A stretch of 64,000 nt of DNA. Origin: an uncultured Prevotellaceae bacterium (GTDB taxonomy: Bacteria; Bacteroidota; Bacteroidia; Bacteroidales; Bacteroidaceae). Below the pieces are notes generated by a model. That model was not told the DNA's origin and did not search any database. It worked only from the letters and a program-made list of their open reading frames with translations. The position numbers and the translations under genes were made by a program. Shown one piece after another: positions 52,868 through 61,970 of the stretch (positions within the stretch are counted from its first letter, which is position 1; each line of letters opens with the position of its first letter). Location of the stretch: the NCBI GenBank assembly GCA_902786565.1, contig CADACW010000004.1, positions 43,650-107,649 of the forward strand. The letters run 5' to 3'.

Positions 52868-55636
52868 TCAGTGCGCCTCCAGCCAGTTCTGTCCGAACCC
52901 GCTGTCGGCCACAAGGGGCACCGCCAGCTCCAGCGCCCGCTGCATCTCCTCCAGCACAATGGCCTCTACCCTACCCTTCTCGTCAGGCACCACCGAGAAG
53001 TTCAGTTCGTCGTGCACCTGAAGAATCATCTTCGACCGGAGGCCCTCGTCCTGGAACCTGTGGAAAATACGTATCATGGCCACCTTGATGATGTCGGCCG
53101 CGGTGCCCTGTATAGGCGCATTGATGGCATTGCGCTCGGCAAAGCCCCGCACCGTGGCGTTCTGGCTGTTGATGTCGGGCAGATAGCGGCGACGGCCGAA
53201 GAGCGTCTCCACGTAGCCCTTCGTGCGTGCCTCTTCCTTGGCCCGTTCCATATAGTCTTTCACCCGTGGGAAGGTCTCGAAGAAGCCGTCGATGAGCTGC
53301 TTGCCTTCTTCGCGAGAGATGCCCAACCGCTCGGCCAGACCGAACACGGTGATGCCGTAGATGATGCCGAAGTTGGCCCGTTTCGACTTGGTTCGCTCGT
53401 CGCGGGTCACCTCTTCAATGGGTTTTTTGTAGATGGTGGCGGCTGTGGCACCGTGCAGGTCCTTGCCCTCCTGAAACACCCTGATCATGTGTTCGTCGCC
53501 ACTGAGGTGCGCCATCACGCGCAGTTCAATTTGGCTGTAGTCGGCCGAGAAGAAGAGGCATCCCGGTTCGGGCACGAAAGCCTTGCGAATCTCCTTGCCG
53601 TCCTCGCCGCGCACGGGAATGTTCTGAAGGTTCGGGTCGGAAGACGACAGGCGTCCGGTGGCCGTGACGCACTGGTTGAACGAGGTATGTATATGTCCGG
53701 TCCGGGGGTTGATGAGCGAAGGAAGGTTGTCAACATACGTGGACAGCAGCTTTTTTAGCCCTCTGAAAGCAAGAATGTCTGCCACAATTTCGTGTTTCCC
53801 TTGTAGTTGCGTCAGCACTTCCTCGCTGGTCACGTACTGGCCGGTCTTGGTCTTCTTCGGCTTGTCCACAATCTTCATCTTGCCGAAGAGGATGTCGCCA
53901 ACCTGCTTGGGCGACGAGATGTTGAACGCTTCGCCTGCCAGCTCGTAGATGCGCTGCTCAATCTCGTTCATCCTGGCCGTCAGCTCTTTAGATGTCTGCT
54001 TGAGCGACTCGGTGTCAAGGCAGACGCCGCTCATCTCCATCTCTGCCAGCACAGGCATCAGGGGCATTTCCAGCTCGTAGAACAGCCGTTCACACCCTTG
54101 TTTCTTCAGTTCGGGTTCCAACTTGTTCTTCAGTTGCAGGGTGATGTCGGCATCTTCGCACGCATATTCATAGACGAGGGTAGGGGATAGGTCGCGCATG
54201 GAGCGCTGGCCTTTGCCTCGCGGCCCTATCAGTTCGTCGATGTGCACCGTCTGGTAGTTCAGATAGGCTTCGGCCATGAAGTCCATGTTGTGGCGCAGCT
54301 CCGGTTGGATGAGATAGTGGGCTATCATCGTGTCCCACATCGGCCCTTGTAATCGGATGTTATAATTCCTTAAAACTTCTAAATCGTACTTCAGGTTCTG
54401 TCCAATCTTCAAGATTTTTGGGTTTTCGTACAGAGGTTTGAATATTTCAAGAATCTTTAACGCTTCTTCACGATTGGCCGGAATGGGCACGTAAAATGCC
54501 TTGTGAGGCTCAACAGAAAAGCTCAAACCCACCAATTCGGCATCGATTGGGTGGGTGGAAGTGGTCTCTGTATCTAAACAAAGAAATTCTTTTGTCCTAA
54601 AAAAGTCAAAAAGCCGACGCATTTCCTCTTCATTATCAACAAGTTTGTATTCGTGAGGGATTGTTTTAAGGCTCTCAAAACTCGAAAATTTTGGACTTTC
54701 CTCCCCAACGGTCTGAAAATTGTCAAAGAGAGAGAGCTGGCCGTTATTGCTTTTTGGCGTTTTTTCTGTTTTTTTAAGAACTCGGTCGGCCAGGCTCTTA
54801 AACTCCAGTTCGGTGAAGAGTTTGCCCAATGCTTCCTCGTCGGGGGTCGCCATTTTCAGACTGTCGAGGTCAAGGTCTACGGGAACGTCGGTCTTGATGG
54901 TTGCCAGGAAGTAACTCATGCGTATGTCGTCGGCATGCTCCTCCACTTTCTTCTTGAGGGCGCCCTTCAGTTCGCCGGTTCGTTGCAGCAGTTGTTCCAC
55001 TGAGCCAAAGTCGTTGATGAGTTTGGTGGCAGTCTTCTCGCCCACGCCGGGACAACCCGGGAAATTGTCGGCCGAGTCGCCCATGAGTGCCAGCAGGTCG
55101 ATGACCAGGGTGGGGTAGGGGATGCCATACTTCTGGCACACCTCAGCCGGGCCCATCACCTCATAGCCGCCTCCGTGGCGAGGGCGGTAGATGCGGCTCC
55201 GCTCGCTCACCAGCTGTCCGTAGTCCTTGTCGGGTGTCAGCATATAGGTCTCGATGCCGTCGATGGAATCGGCTTTCTTGGCCAGTGTGCCTATCACGTC
55301 GTCGGCCTCGTATCCGTCTATCTGGATGGCCGGTATGCGGTAGGCTTTCAGCAGGTCTTTGATGATGGGAATGGCACGGGTGATGTCCTCAGGGGTCTTC
55401 TCGCGCTGGGCTTTATAAAGGGGGAAAGCCTCGCTGCGGAAGGTAGGCCCGTGGGGGTCAAAGGCCACGCCAAGGTACTTAGGCTGTTCCTTTTCAATCA
55501 CTTCCTGCAGGGTATTGACAAAGCCGATGATGGCCGATGTGTTCAGACCTTTGGAGTTGATACGGGGGTTCTTGATAAAGGCGTAGTAAGAACGGTAAAT
55601 GAGCGCGTAAGCGTCGATGAGGAATAGTTTATCCAT
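52868..55636 (-). CDS. polA: DNA polymerase I
   Basis: Repair and Okazaki-fragment processing polymerase. 922 residues with all three parts. 5'-nuclease: LFLIDAYALIYRSYYAF, GYEADDVIGTLAKKA, GDSADNFPGCPGVGEKTA. 3'-5' exonuclease: FLCLDTETTSTHPIDAELVGLS (the DxE pair is kept, so proofreading is probably active). Polymerase: motif A FFSADYSQIELRVMAHLSGD, motif B RTKSKRANFGIIYGI, motif C LQVHDELNF. Starts at ATG 55636, divergent from the polyprenyl synthase gene. Confidence 0.97.
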   Translation of the reverse strand: MDKLFLIDAYALIYRSYYAFIKNPRINSKGLNTSAIIGFVNTLQEVIEKEQPKYLGVAFDPHGPTFRSEAFPLYKAQREKTPEDITRAIPIIKDLLKAYRIPAIQIDGYEADDVIGTLAKKADSIDGIETYMLTPDKDYGQLVSERSRIYRPRHGGGYEVMGPAEVCQKYGIPYPTLVIDLLALMGDSADNFPGCPGVGEKTATKLINDFGSVEQLLQRTGELKGALKKKVEEHADDIRMSYFLATIKTDVPVDLDLDSLKMATPDEEALGKLFTELEFKSLADRVLKKTEKTPKSNNGQLSLFDNFQTVGEESPKFSSFESLKTIPHEYKLVDNEEEMRRLFDFFRTKEFLCLDTETTSTHPIDAELVGLSFSVEPHKAFYVPIPANREEALKILEIFKPLYENPKILKIGQNLKYDLEVLRNYNIRLQGPMWDTMIAHYLIQPELRHNMDFMAEAYLNYQTVHIDELIGPRGKGQRSMRDLSPTLVYEYACEDADITLQLKNKLEPELKKQGCERLFYELEMPLMPVLAEMEMSGVCLDTESLKQTSKELTARMNEIEQRIYELAGEAFNISSPKQVGDILFGKMKIVDKPKKTKTGQYVTSEEVLTQLQGKHEIVADILAFRGLKKLLSTYVDNLPSLINPRTGHIHTSFNQCVTATGRLSSSDPNLQNIPVRGEDGKEIRKAFVPEPGCLFFSADYSQIELRVMAHLSGDEHMIRVFQEGKDLHGATAATIYKKPIEEVTRDERTKSKRANFGIIYGITVFGLAERLGISREEGKQLIDGFFETFPRVKDYMERAKEEARTKGYVETLFGRRRYLPDINSQNATVRGFAERNAINAPIQGTAADIIKVAMIRIFHRFQDEGLRSKMILQVHDELNFSVVPDEKGRVEAIVLEEMQRALELAVPLVADSGFGQNWLEAH

Positions 55637-55697
55637 ATTATTTCAGAATTTTCGTGTAAAATTACTAAAAAATTTCCCAATACTGCAATTTTTTCAG

Positions 55698-55705
55698 TAC
55701 TTTTG
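55698..55705 (+). promoter_or_regulatory. Probable -7 box (TACTTTTG) of the polyprenyl synthase gene
   Basis: TACTTTTG about 18 bp before the ATG at 55723. A TTTC rather than TTTG stands at the -33 spacing, so it is a weaker promoter match. Confidence 0.5.
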
Positions 55706-55722
55706 TATCAAAATTCTAAGAT

Positions 55723-56700
55723 ATGGACCAATTATCGCTTATAAAACGACCTATTGAACAGGAATTTAACTTGTTTAAAGAGCAGTTCTCAGAGGTAATG
55801 ACCTACGATGAAGGACTGCTGGCAAAGGTGCTTTCGCACATCAGGCAGCGTGGCGGCAAGCGTATGAGACCTATCTTGATGCTGCTGATGGCAAAGAACT
55901 ATGGTCAGATCAATCAGACCACGCTTAACTCTGCCATCGGCATTGAATTGTTACACACAGCCTCTTTGGTGCACGATGATGTGGTGGACGAGAGTTCGGA
56001 GCGCCGTGGACAGGCATCGGTGAATGCTTCGTTCGACAATAAGACGGCAGTCCTGGTTGGAGATTATATTCTTTCCACGGCTTTGCTTCGTGTGTCCTAT
56101 ACTGACAACCGCGCCATCATCGAGAATCTGGCCGAACTGGGCAGGACGCTTGCTTCAGGTGAATTGCTCCAACTGTCGAATATCCAGAATGAAGAGATTT
56201 CGGAAGAGGTCTATTACCGCATCATCAGCAACAAGACAGCCGTTCTTTTCGAGTCGTGTGCTGCCATTGGTGCCCTTTCGGTTGGCGCCAGTAAAGAAGA
56301 GGTGGAAATGGTTTCTGAGTTTGGGCGTAATCTGGGAATCATGTTCCAGATTCGCGATGATATTTTCGATTACTATGACTCGAAAGAAATTGGGAAACCG
56401 ACCGGAAACGATATGATGGAAGGAAAACTGACCCTCCCGGTCATTTATGCCTTGAAGAACACGCCCTTTGACTCGATGCTCACGCTCGCCAAAAAGGTGA
56501 AGGCAGGAACGATTAACAAGGATGAAATCGCGGTTTTAGTCGAGTTCACCAAGAAGTATGGCGGCATTGAGTATGCTGAGAGCCAGATGGAAATTTATCG
56601 CCAACTGTGTCTGGACTATATCCATAAACACGTGACGGATGAGGATATAGAAAAGTCTCTTACAGCGTATGTGGACTATGTCATCTATCGCACGCTTTAG
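55723..56700 (+). CDS. Polyprenyl (octaprenyl-type) diphosphate synthase
   Basis: Trans-isoprenyl diphosphate synthase that lengthens farnesyl or geranylgeranyl diphosphate, probably for the menaquinone side chain. 325 residues. First Asp-rich motif LLHTASLVHDDVVDESSERRG, second Asp-rich motif FQIRDDIFDYYDSKEIGKPTGNDMMEGKLTLP (in part), plus RGGKRMRPILMLL. The small residues before the first Asp motif suggest a long product, but the chain length is not fixed by the sequence alone. Convergent with the next gene (5-bp gap). Confidence 0.92.
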   Translation: MDQLSLIKRPIEQEFNLFKEQFSEVMTYDEGLLAKVLSHIRQRGGKRMRPILMLLMAKNYGQINQTTLNSAIGIELLHTASLVHDDVVDESSERRGQASVNASFDNKTAVLVGDYILSTALLRVSYTDNRAIIENLAELGRTLASGELLQLSNIQNEEISEEVYYRIISNKTAVLFESCAAIGALSVGASKEEVEMVSEFGRNLGIMFQIRDDIFDYYDSKEIGKPTGNDMMEGKLTLPVIYALKNTPFDSMLTLAKKVKAGTINKDEIAVLVEFTKKYGGIEYAESQMEIYRQLCLDYIHKHVTDEDIEKSLTAYVDYVIYRTL

Positions 56701-56705
56701 CCTTT

Positions 56706-57218
56706 TCAGCGATTCAGATCAATAATCTGCCAGATAGTGTTTACCTCGTTCTGGTGTTTTTTCCATTGTTTCGCGTTGAATTGGAAACTGTTTTGTTCCC
56801 CATAGTCGATGGAGTAGGGTAGGGCAGAGTTGTATAGTTTGCGGTATTCTTTGAGCGGAATCTTAATTTCAATGCGGTTAATGAACCCTTTTTTAATAAT
56901 GTCACGATAAATCACCTCCGTTGGAACTGACATCTTTTCACCATCTCCCGATGTTATCGTCACTTCCGTTCCCTTATATGCCGTCTTGCTCTTAACGGTC
57001 GTTTTGATAGATACCGTGTCGTTCCCTGTAACGTATGTTACATCGAATAAGAGCGGCTTAAGTGACTCGCCATGAGCGCACTTAGGCATTTTCTGCTCGT
57101 AGAGGAAGAAGAGCATACCCTTCTCGCTCAATGCTGATTTGTATAGTTTGCCTATGTTGCCTGCTGCCATCGTGAGGCAAAGGCCTTGTAAAAGCAATAG
57201 AACAATGAATTTCTTCAT
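56706..57218 (-). CDS. Exported hypothetical protein
   Basis: About 170 residues from ATG 57218 with signal peptide MKKFIVLLLLQGLCLTMAAG. The mature part is mixed alpha/beta: LKPLLFDVTYVTGNDTVSIKTTV (in part), TEVTITSGDGEKMSVPTEVIYRD, RIEIKIPLKEYRKLY and a final QWKKHQNEVNTIWQIIDLNR. I do not recognise the family. The beta-rich centre suggests a small periplasmic or surface protein. It is separated from the TRL gene upstream by a hairpin. Confidence 0.6.
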   Translation of the reverse strand: MKKFIVLLLLQGLCLTMAAGNIGKLYKSALSEKGMLFFLYEQKMPKCAHGESLKPLLFDVTYVTGNDTVSIKTTVKSKTAYKGTEVTITSGDGEKMSVPTEVIYRDIIKKGFINRIEIKIPLKEYRKLYNSALPYSIDYGEQNSFQFNAKQWKKHQNEVNTIWQIIDLNR

Positions 57219-57240
57219 AGTAGGTTGTTGAATAAAGTGA

Positions 57241-57276
57241 GAGAACAACCAGATACAGAATGACCTGGTTATTCTC
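57241..57276 (-). terminator. Hairpin terminator after the TRL-like gene
   Basis: Arms GAGAACAACCAG (57241-57252) and CTGGTTATTCTC (57265-57276) with one mismatch and a 12-nt loop; the tract that follows on the minus strand is only moderately T-rich. Confidence 0.55.
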
Positions 57277-57304
57277 CCATTTTATAGTCTTTTATATAAA
57301 GGAT

Positions 57305-57622
57305 TTATTCACCGTAAACAATAGTGGTATGCTTTGCGTAGATGCCCAGGATGTTCGAGCCTTCATAGTCGACGTGGCTGATTTTCTTGATACCGGCTGA
57401 CTTGGCAGCTGCCTGAATGCTGGCGTCGCCAGTACCAACTATGCCCAGGATGGATGTAGCTTCAGCCCTACCAACCTTTGAGCCAAGGTTGTTGCCCGTG
57501 GCCGTGATGGGGCCTTTGGTAGACTGATAAACGAAGCCTGTTACGGGGCTTGAAGTCATTGCGCAGCTTGTCAGCATCAGAGCGCAAACACCACAGAATG
57601 TGGAATAGATTAACTTTTTCAT
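57305..57622 (-). CDS. TRL-like family lipoprotein
   Basis: About 105 residues from ATG 57622 (alternatives at 57631 and 57730; the last is unlikely because it overlaps the -7 box). Lipoprotein signal MKKLIYSTFCGVCALMLTSCAM. The mature part has the TRL features GFVYQSTKGPITATGNN, GRAEATSILGIVGTGDASIQAAAKSAGIKKISHVDYE (in part) and ILGIYAKHTTIVYGE. The family is widespread in Bacteroidetes with unknown function. A structured leader precedes it (57673-57711). Confidence 0.78.
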   Translation of the reverse strand: MKKLIYSTFCGVCALMLTSCAMTSSPVTGFVYQSTKGPITATGNNLGSKVGRAEATSILGIVGTGDASIQAAAKSAGIKKISHVDYEGSNILGIYAKHTTIVYGE

Positions 57623-57672
57623 GTTTTTCATTTTTTGGAGAGACAGCTCCATGCCTCTGTTTATTGTTTCAT

Positions 57673-57711
57673 GCAAACATGGGAGCATACACCCAAGGTG
57701 TACATGTTTGC
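57673..57711 (-). promoter_or_regulatory. Long stem-loop in the leader of the TRL-like gene
   Basis: Outer arms GCAAACATG (57673-57681)/CATGTTTGC (57703-57711) and inner arms TACACC (57688-57693)/GGTGTA (57697-57702) around CAA. It lies between the promoter and the start codon, so it would form in the 5' untranslated mRNA. Possible stability or regulatory element. Confidence 0.6.
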
Positions 57712-57727
57712 TTTTAAAATTCTTTTG

Positions 57728-57759
57728 CAAAGATAGGAATGTTTCTTTACATTTGCAAA
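57728..57759 (-). promoter_or_regulatory. Promoter of the TRL-like gene
   Basis: Minus strand TTTG (57756-57759), 20 bp, TATCTTTG (57728-57735). Predicted leader about 100 nt. Confidence 0.72.
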
Positions 57760-57785
57760 TTTGGAGTTCTTCTTTTTGCTTTTTT

Positions 57786-58712
57786 TTAAAAGAATTTGGT
57801 CTCTTTACCTGTCACCTCGCTTAGAAGCATGTTGGCAAGGCGCGATGTGCCAAGGCGTAACCACTTGTTGGTGAGCCATTTCTCGCCAAGTACCTCTTTC
57901 ACTATTGTATAGTAAATAAGAGCGTCCATCACTGAATTGAGGCCACCAGCGGGCTTAAAGCCGATTTGTATGCCTGTTTCGTCGTAATATTCCTTGATGG
58001 CCTGGCACATCACGTAGGCGGCTTCGGGCGTTGCTGCCGGCTCTAACTTGCCGGTCGATGTCTTGATGTAATCGGCTCCGGCGTACATGGCCAGTATCGA
58101 GGCTGTCTTGATGTTCTTTGCAGTCTTGAGGCAACCGGTTTCGAGGATCACCTTCATGTCGTGGTCGCCGCAGGCTTCCTTCTGTTGCTGTATTTCGTCT
58201 ACAACGGTCTCATAATCGCCTGACAGGAAGGCTCCTACGGGCTGAACGATGTCAACCTCGGTGGCACCGTCCTTGATGGCCAATTGGGTTTCGATGGTCT
58301 TCACTTCGATGAGCGACTGGCTGCTGGGGAAACTGCCGGAAACGCAGGCTATTTCAACGCCTTCTACCTCAAGCGTCTCGCTGACAATCTTTGCGAATTT
58401 GGGATAGACGCAGATGGTAGCGACGTGGGGTAGGGTAGGGTAGGCCTCCTCAAACTGGTTCACTTTCTCTGTGAAGGCCAGCACACTTTCATCGCTGTCA
58501 GTCGTCTTCAGGGTGGTTAGTTCCACGCTGCCCATGAGGAATTGCTTGACTTCAGGCGTGTCGTTTTCATGCACTTTCTCGGCAATGATTTTCTTGACGG
58601 CCTCGCTTACTTCTGCGTCGCTGATGTCGAGTTTGTACTTCTTCAGAGCCTCTTCTATGCGGCTCGTGGGGCGAGCATGCTGATGCTCGTGTTCATGTTG
58701 GTGTTCTGCCAT
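57786..58712 (-). CDS. deoC: Deoxyribose-phosphate aldolase
   Basis: Splits 2-deoxyribose-5-phosphate into glyceraldehyde-3-phosphate and acetaldehyde in deoxynucleoside catabolism. 308 residues; longer than the E. coli enzyme because of an N-terminal helical extension (about 1-70) preceded by a His-rich start (EHQHEHEHQHARP). Active-site motifs: the Schiff-base Lys in YAGADYIKTSTGK and the proton-relay Lys in IGFKPAGGLN. It is 5 bp downstream of the mazG-like gene. The N-terminal His cluster could bind metal; this is only suggested by composition. Confidence 0.93.
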   Translation of the reverse strand: MAEHQHEHEHQHARPTSRIEEALKKYKLDISDAEVSEAVKKIIAEKVHENDTPEVKQFLMGSVELTTLKTTDSDESVLAFTEKVNQFEEAYPTLPHVATICVYPKFAKIVSETLEVEGVEIACVSGSFPSSQSLIEVKTIETQLAIKDGATEVDIVQPVGAFLSGDYETVVDEIQQQKEACGDHDMKVILETGCLKTAKNIKTASILAMYAGADYIKTSTGKLEPAATPEAAYVMCQAIKEYYDETGIQIGFKPAGGLNSVMDALIYYTIVKEVLGEKWLTNKWLRLGTSRLANMLLSEVTGKETKFF

Positions 58713-58717
58713 AATTA

Positions 58718-59044
58718 TTATGCTTTAAGTTTAGGGTTTGCTATATGCCGCAGAGAGTCGCGGTTTGTCTTTTTCTCCAGGTTCTTCTTGAATTCTTCAG
58801 TAAGGTCTACGCCCGTCTGGTTGGCCAAGCAGATGAGTACCCATAGCACGTCTGCCATTTCGTCGCCAAGGTTCTCTTTTTCCCCTGGCTTGAAACTCTG
58901 GTCGCCGTATTTTCGCGCCATGACACGTGCCAGTTCGCCCACTTCCTCCGTCAGGACGGCCATATTGGTCAGTTCGGAGAAGTAGCGTACACCATATTCT
59001 TTAATCCATTGGTCTACTGCCAGTTGTGCTTCTTTTATAGTCAT
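58718..59044 (-). CDS. MazG-like nucleotide pyrophosphohydrolase
   Basis: 108-residue all-alpha NTP pyrophosphohydrolase, probably a house-cleaning enzyme. Seen: the MazG core with LTEEVGELARVMARKYG (the EExxE metal motif) and NLGDEMADVLWVLICLANQTGVDL (the ExxD pair). The start ATG shares one base with the dtd stop (TAATG), so the two are translationally coupled. Confidence 0.9.
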   Translation of the reverse strand: MTIKEAQLAVDQWIKEYGVRYFSELTNMAVLTEEVGELARVMARKYGDQSFKPGEKENLGDEMADVLWVLICLANQTGVDLTEEFKKNLEKKTNRDSLRHIANPKLKA

Positions 59045-59496
59045 TATTCCTTGTTTTTAGTGTCCATACAGATGGTGACAGGCCCGTCGTTCACCAGTTC
59101 CACTTTCATGTCTGCTCCAAATTCTCCTGTACCTACAGTCTGGTGGATTTCGTCTGATAATTGTCGGCAGAACGATTCGTAGAGCGGAATGGAATGCTCG
59201 TGACTGCCAGCGCGGAACCATGAGGGTCTATTGCCTTTCTTATAGCTGGCGTAGAGCGTAAACTGACTAATAACCAGACAGTTACCTCCGATTTCGATAA
59301 TTGAGCGGTTCATCACGCCTGCATCGTCGTTGAACACTCTCAGATTGGCTATTTTCTTAACCAACCAATTTACATCCTCCTGATTATCCTCGTTGCAGAC
59401 AGCAAGCAAAATCATGAAACCTTGACTGATTTCTGACTTGATTTTCCCTTCGATGGTGACACTCGCACGGCTGACTCTTTGTATGACGGCTCTCAT
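59044..59496 (-). CDS. dtd: D-aminoacyl-tRNA deacylase
   Basis: Removes D-amino acids (and Gly mischarged on tRNA-Ala) from tRNA. 150 residues, normal length. Seen: MRAVIQRVSRASVTIEG, the catalytic SQFTLYASYKKGNRPSW and the cross-subunit Gly-cisPro motif ELVNDGPVTICMDTK. Own promoter at 59515-59545; followed directly by mazG-like and deoC. Confidence 0.96.
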   Translation of the reverse strand: MRAVIQRVSRASVTIEGKIKSEISQGFMILLAVCNEDNQEDVNWLVKKIANLRVFNDDAGVMNRSIIEIGGNCLVISQFTLYASYKKGNRPSWFRAGSHEHSIPLYESFCRQLSDEIHQTVGTGEFGADMKVELVNDGPVTICMDTKNKE

Positions 59497-59514
59497 AGTT
59501 TATGTATTTGTCTG

Positions 59515-59545
59515 CAAAGATACCACTTTATTTCGATATATCAAA
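59515..59545 (-). promoter_or_regulatory. Promoter of dtd-mazG-deoC
   Basis: Minus strand TTTG (59542-59545), 19 bp, TATCTTTG (59515-59522) in the short uvrC-dtd gap: an exact consensus, leader about 12 nt. Confidence 0.82.
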
Positions 59546-59550
59546 ATGAA

Positions 59551-61374
59551 TTAGGGATGAAAATGTTGATAGACGATTTCGGCCTTTGCTTTTCCCATTA
59601 TTTTCTCCAGTTCAGTCTGTTCTGTTTCTTTGATTTTCTTGATTGATTTAAGTGCTTTCAGTAGTTCGTCCCGCGTTTTAGGGCCAATGCCTTTTATTTC
59701 GTCAAGTTCAGAATTTAAGGCCCTTTTCGAGCGTTTTTCCCTGTGGAATGTGATGGCGAATCGGTGCACTTCATCCTGTAGTCTCGTCAAGACATGAAAG
59801 AGTTCTGAGTCTGTTTTCAGCCCAATGACTCGTGGCGGGAATCCATATAGTAACTCATTGGTTCTGTGGCGGTTGTCCTTAGCCAAACCTGCGATGGGAA
59901 TATCCAAGTTCAGTTCGTCTTGTATCACCTCACGGATTACCTCCATTTGTCCTTTTCCTCCGTCTGCCACAATTAGGTCGGGTAGGGGTTCATCCTCATC
60001 CAGCAGCCGTTTGTAGCGCCGGTGCACCACCTCTTTCATAGACGCATAATCGTCCGGGCCCACGACCGTCTTGATGTTGTAGCGTTTGTAATCTTGTTTG
60101 CTCGGCTTCATGCTTTTGAAGACCACACAGGCGGCTACAGCATCGGTTCCTGATATGTTTGAATTGTCGAAACATTCTATCTGATAAGGCATCTTTGGCA
60201 GTCCGAGCTTTTCTTGTAGCTCCTTCATCAGCCTCACTTGTTTCTGTTCGGGATTCAGTTTTTCCGCCTGCTTCAGACGGTCGAATTTATACTGCTTTCC
60301 ATTCATTTCCGACAGGTTCAGCAGCGTCTTTTTATCACCAGCTTTAGGTACAGTAAACTTCACACCAGCCAGTTCCATTTGCGGGTTGAAGGGAACAATG
60401 ATCTCTTTTGATTCGCTCTTGTATCGCTCCCGCATTTCTATTATACCCAGCTGCAGCAGTTCTTCCTCACTCTCGCTGATTCTCTTTTTATATTCAAACG
60501 TGAAGGATTGGTTGATGGCTCCGTTAGCTACGTGGATGTAATTGATATAGGCTATCTGTTCATCGTTTGTGATACTGAAAACATCCACGTTGTCTATGGT
60601 GTGACTTACCACCTCGCTTTTGCTGACGAATGATTCTATCAATAGGTATTTCTTTTTTATTTCTTCTGCTTCCTCAAACCTTAATTCTTCGGCGTATGCT
60701 GTCATTTGCTCCTTCATTTCCTTCAGGATTTGCCTGGTATTCCCTTTAAGGATTTCTTTCGCCTGACGGATGCTTTCTTGATAGTCTTCCACCTTTTGTT
60801 TTCCGACGCAAGGTCCACCGCATTTTTTGATGTGGTAATCCAGACAGACTTGGTATTTGCCCCCTTCAACGCCCTCTTTAGTTATCGGCTGTTTACAGAG
60901 ACGGGGACGGTATATCTTCTGAATGAGTTCCAGCACGGCGTACATCGACCCAATGTGTGAGTAGGGGCCATAGTAAGTGCCCCATTTCTTGTTGATGGTT
61001 CTCGTTCTGAAGATTCTTGGCAGATATTCATTCGTAACGCAAATGCTCGGATAAGTCTTTCCGTCTTTCAGCAGAACATTGTATCTGGGGTTGTATTTCT
61101 TTATGAGCTGATTTTCTAAGAGGAGTGCATCTTCTTCCGTGTTGACAACGGTATAGCTAATGTCGTATATCTTACTTACAAGCACTTTGGTCTTAAACCT
61201 GTCCACTTCGGTGTGGAAATATGAAGATACCCTTGCTTTAAGGCTTTTCGCCTTGCCCACATAAATAATAATATGGTTGATGTCGTAAAACTGGTAACTG
61301 CCCGGTTTCTCAGGCATACTGCTCACGATGTTCTTCAGATAGGCGAGCCTCTTCTCGTTCTCCTCCTTGCTCAT
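59551..61374 (-). CDS. uvrC: Excinuclease ABC subunit C
   Basis: Makes both incisions in UvrABC nucleotide excision repair. 607 residues, normal length. GIY-YIG nuclease at the N-terminus (KPGSYQFYDINHIIIYVGKAKSLKARVSSYF, in part), a central UVR segment (EEMKEQMTAYAEELRFEEAEEIK-like region about 215-245), the C-terminal RNase H-like nuclease (IECFDNSNISGTDAVAACVVF, in part; LIVADGGKGQMEVI) and a final helix-hairpin-helix pair (LDEIKGIGPKTRDELL). Base composition is visibly less GC-rich than clpA or dxs. It lies 37 bp downstream of apt; the gap contains a parS-like site. Confidence 0.97.
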   Translation of the reverse strand: MSKEENEKRLAYLKNIVSSMPEKPGSYQFYDINHIIIYVGKAKSLKARVSSYFHTEVDRFKTKVLVSKIYDISYTVVNTEEDALLLENQLIKKYNPRYNVLLKDGKTYPSICVTNEYLPRIFRTRTINKKWGTYYGPYSHIGSMYAVLELIQKIYRPRLCKQPITKEGVEGGKYQVCLDYHIKKCGGPCVGKQKVEDYQESIRQAKEILKGNTRQILKEMKEQMTAYAEELRFEEAEEIKKKYLLIESFVSKSEVVSHTIDNVDVFSITNDEQIAYINYIHVANGAINQSFTFEYKKRISESEEELLQLGIIEMRERYKSESKEIIVPFNPQMELAGVKFTVPKAGDKKTLLNLSEMNGKQYKFDRLKQAEKLNPEQKQVRLMKELQEKLGLPKMPYQIECFDNSNISGTDAVAACVVFKSMKPSKQDYKRYNIKTVVGPDDYASMKEVVHRRYKRLLDEDEPLPDLIVADGGKGQMEVIREVIQDELNLDIPIAGLAKDNRHRTNELLYGFPPRVIGLKTDSELFHVLTRLQDEVHRFAITFHREKRSKRALNSELDEIKGIGPKTRDELLKALKSIKKIKETEQTELEKIMGKAKAEIVYQHFHP

Positions 61375-61395
61375 ATCCTGTATTCCCCTTACTTC

Positions 61396-61411
61396 TGTTT
61401 CACGTGGAACA
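61396..61411. promoter_or_regulatory. parS-like centromere site, exact consensus
   Basis: TGTTTCACGTGGAACA; its complement TGTTCCACGTGAAACA is identical to the well-known ParB-binding parS consensus. It occupies the uvrC-apt gap and abuts the apt stop codon (61412-61414). Confidence 0.88.
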
Positions 61412-61939
61412 TTAGAGCGTCATGAGTGTTGACAACTCTATACCCTCAAATAAATCCCTGCCGTGCAGCCCTTCGTCTTTGATTTCGATGATGAAGTTCA
61501 TGTATGTGGCCTTTGGGTGAAAGTGCTGCACAAGTTTGTATGCAGCCTTTGCTGTTCCTCCCGTTGCCAGCAAATCGTCGTGAATCAGAACTATATCGTT
61601 TGGTTCGATGGCATCGATGTGCATTTCTATAGTGTCTACGCCATACTCTTTGCTGAACGACTCCTTGATGACTGTTGCAGGTAGTTTCCCAGGTTTCCTT
61701 GCCAGCACCATACCGCAGCCCAAACGACCGGCCAATGCTGCTGCCATTATGAACCCACGACTTTCTATGCCTACAATCTTTGTTATGCCCTTGTCTTTGT
61801 AGATTTCATAGAGTTCGTCAAGCATAATTTTCATACACTCTCCGCTTTTGTAAAGTGTTGTCACGTCGCGGAAATTGATTCCTTTCTTTGGAAAGTCTGG
61901 AATACTTCTCAGGTTTTCCAGTAATACTTTGTTGTTCAT
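61412..61939 (-). CDS. apt: Adenine phosphoribosyltransferase
   Basis: Salvages adenine to AMP with PRPP. About 175 residues from ATG 61939 (MNNKVLLENLRSIPDFPKKG), the usual family start; the frame could extend to 61978 but that would run into the parS-like site. Seen: GINFRDVTTLYKSGE, GIESRGFIMAAALAGRLG, VLARKPGKLP, and the PRPP-binding motif VLIHDDLLATGGTAKA. It is flanked by two parS-like sites, with mnmG upstream and uvrC downstream on the same strand. Confidence 0.95.
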   Translation of the reverse strand: MNNKVLLENLRSIPDFPKKGINFRDVTTLYKSGECMKIMLDELYEIYKDKGITKIVGIESRGFIMAAALAGRLGCGMVLARKPGKLPATVIKESFSKEYGVDTIEMHIDAIEPNDIVLIHDDLLATGGTAKAAYKLVQHFHPKATYMNFIIEIKDEGLHGRDLFEGIELSTLMTL

Positions 61940-61970
61940 TTTGCTGTTTATTAATTGGTTGTTTGTTCTC

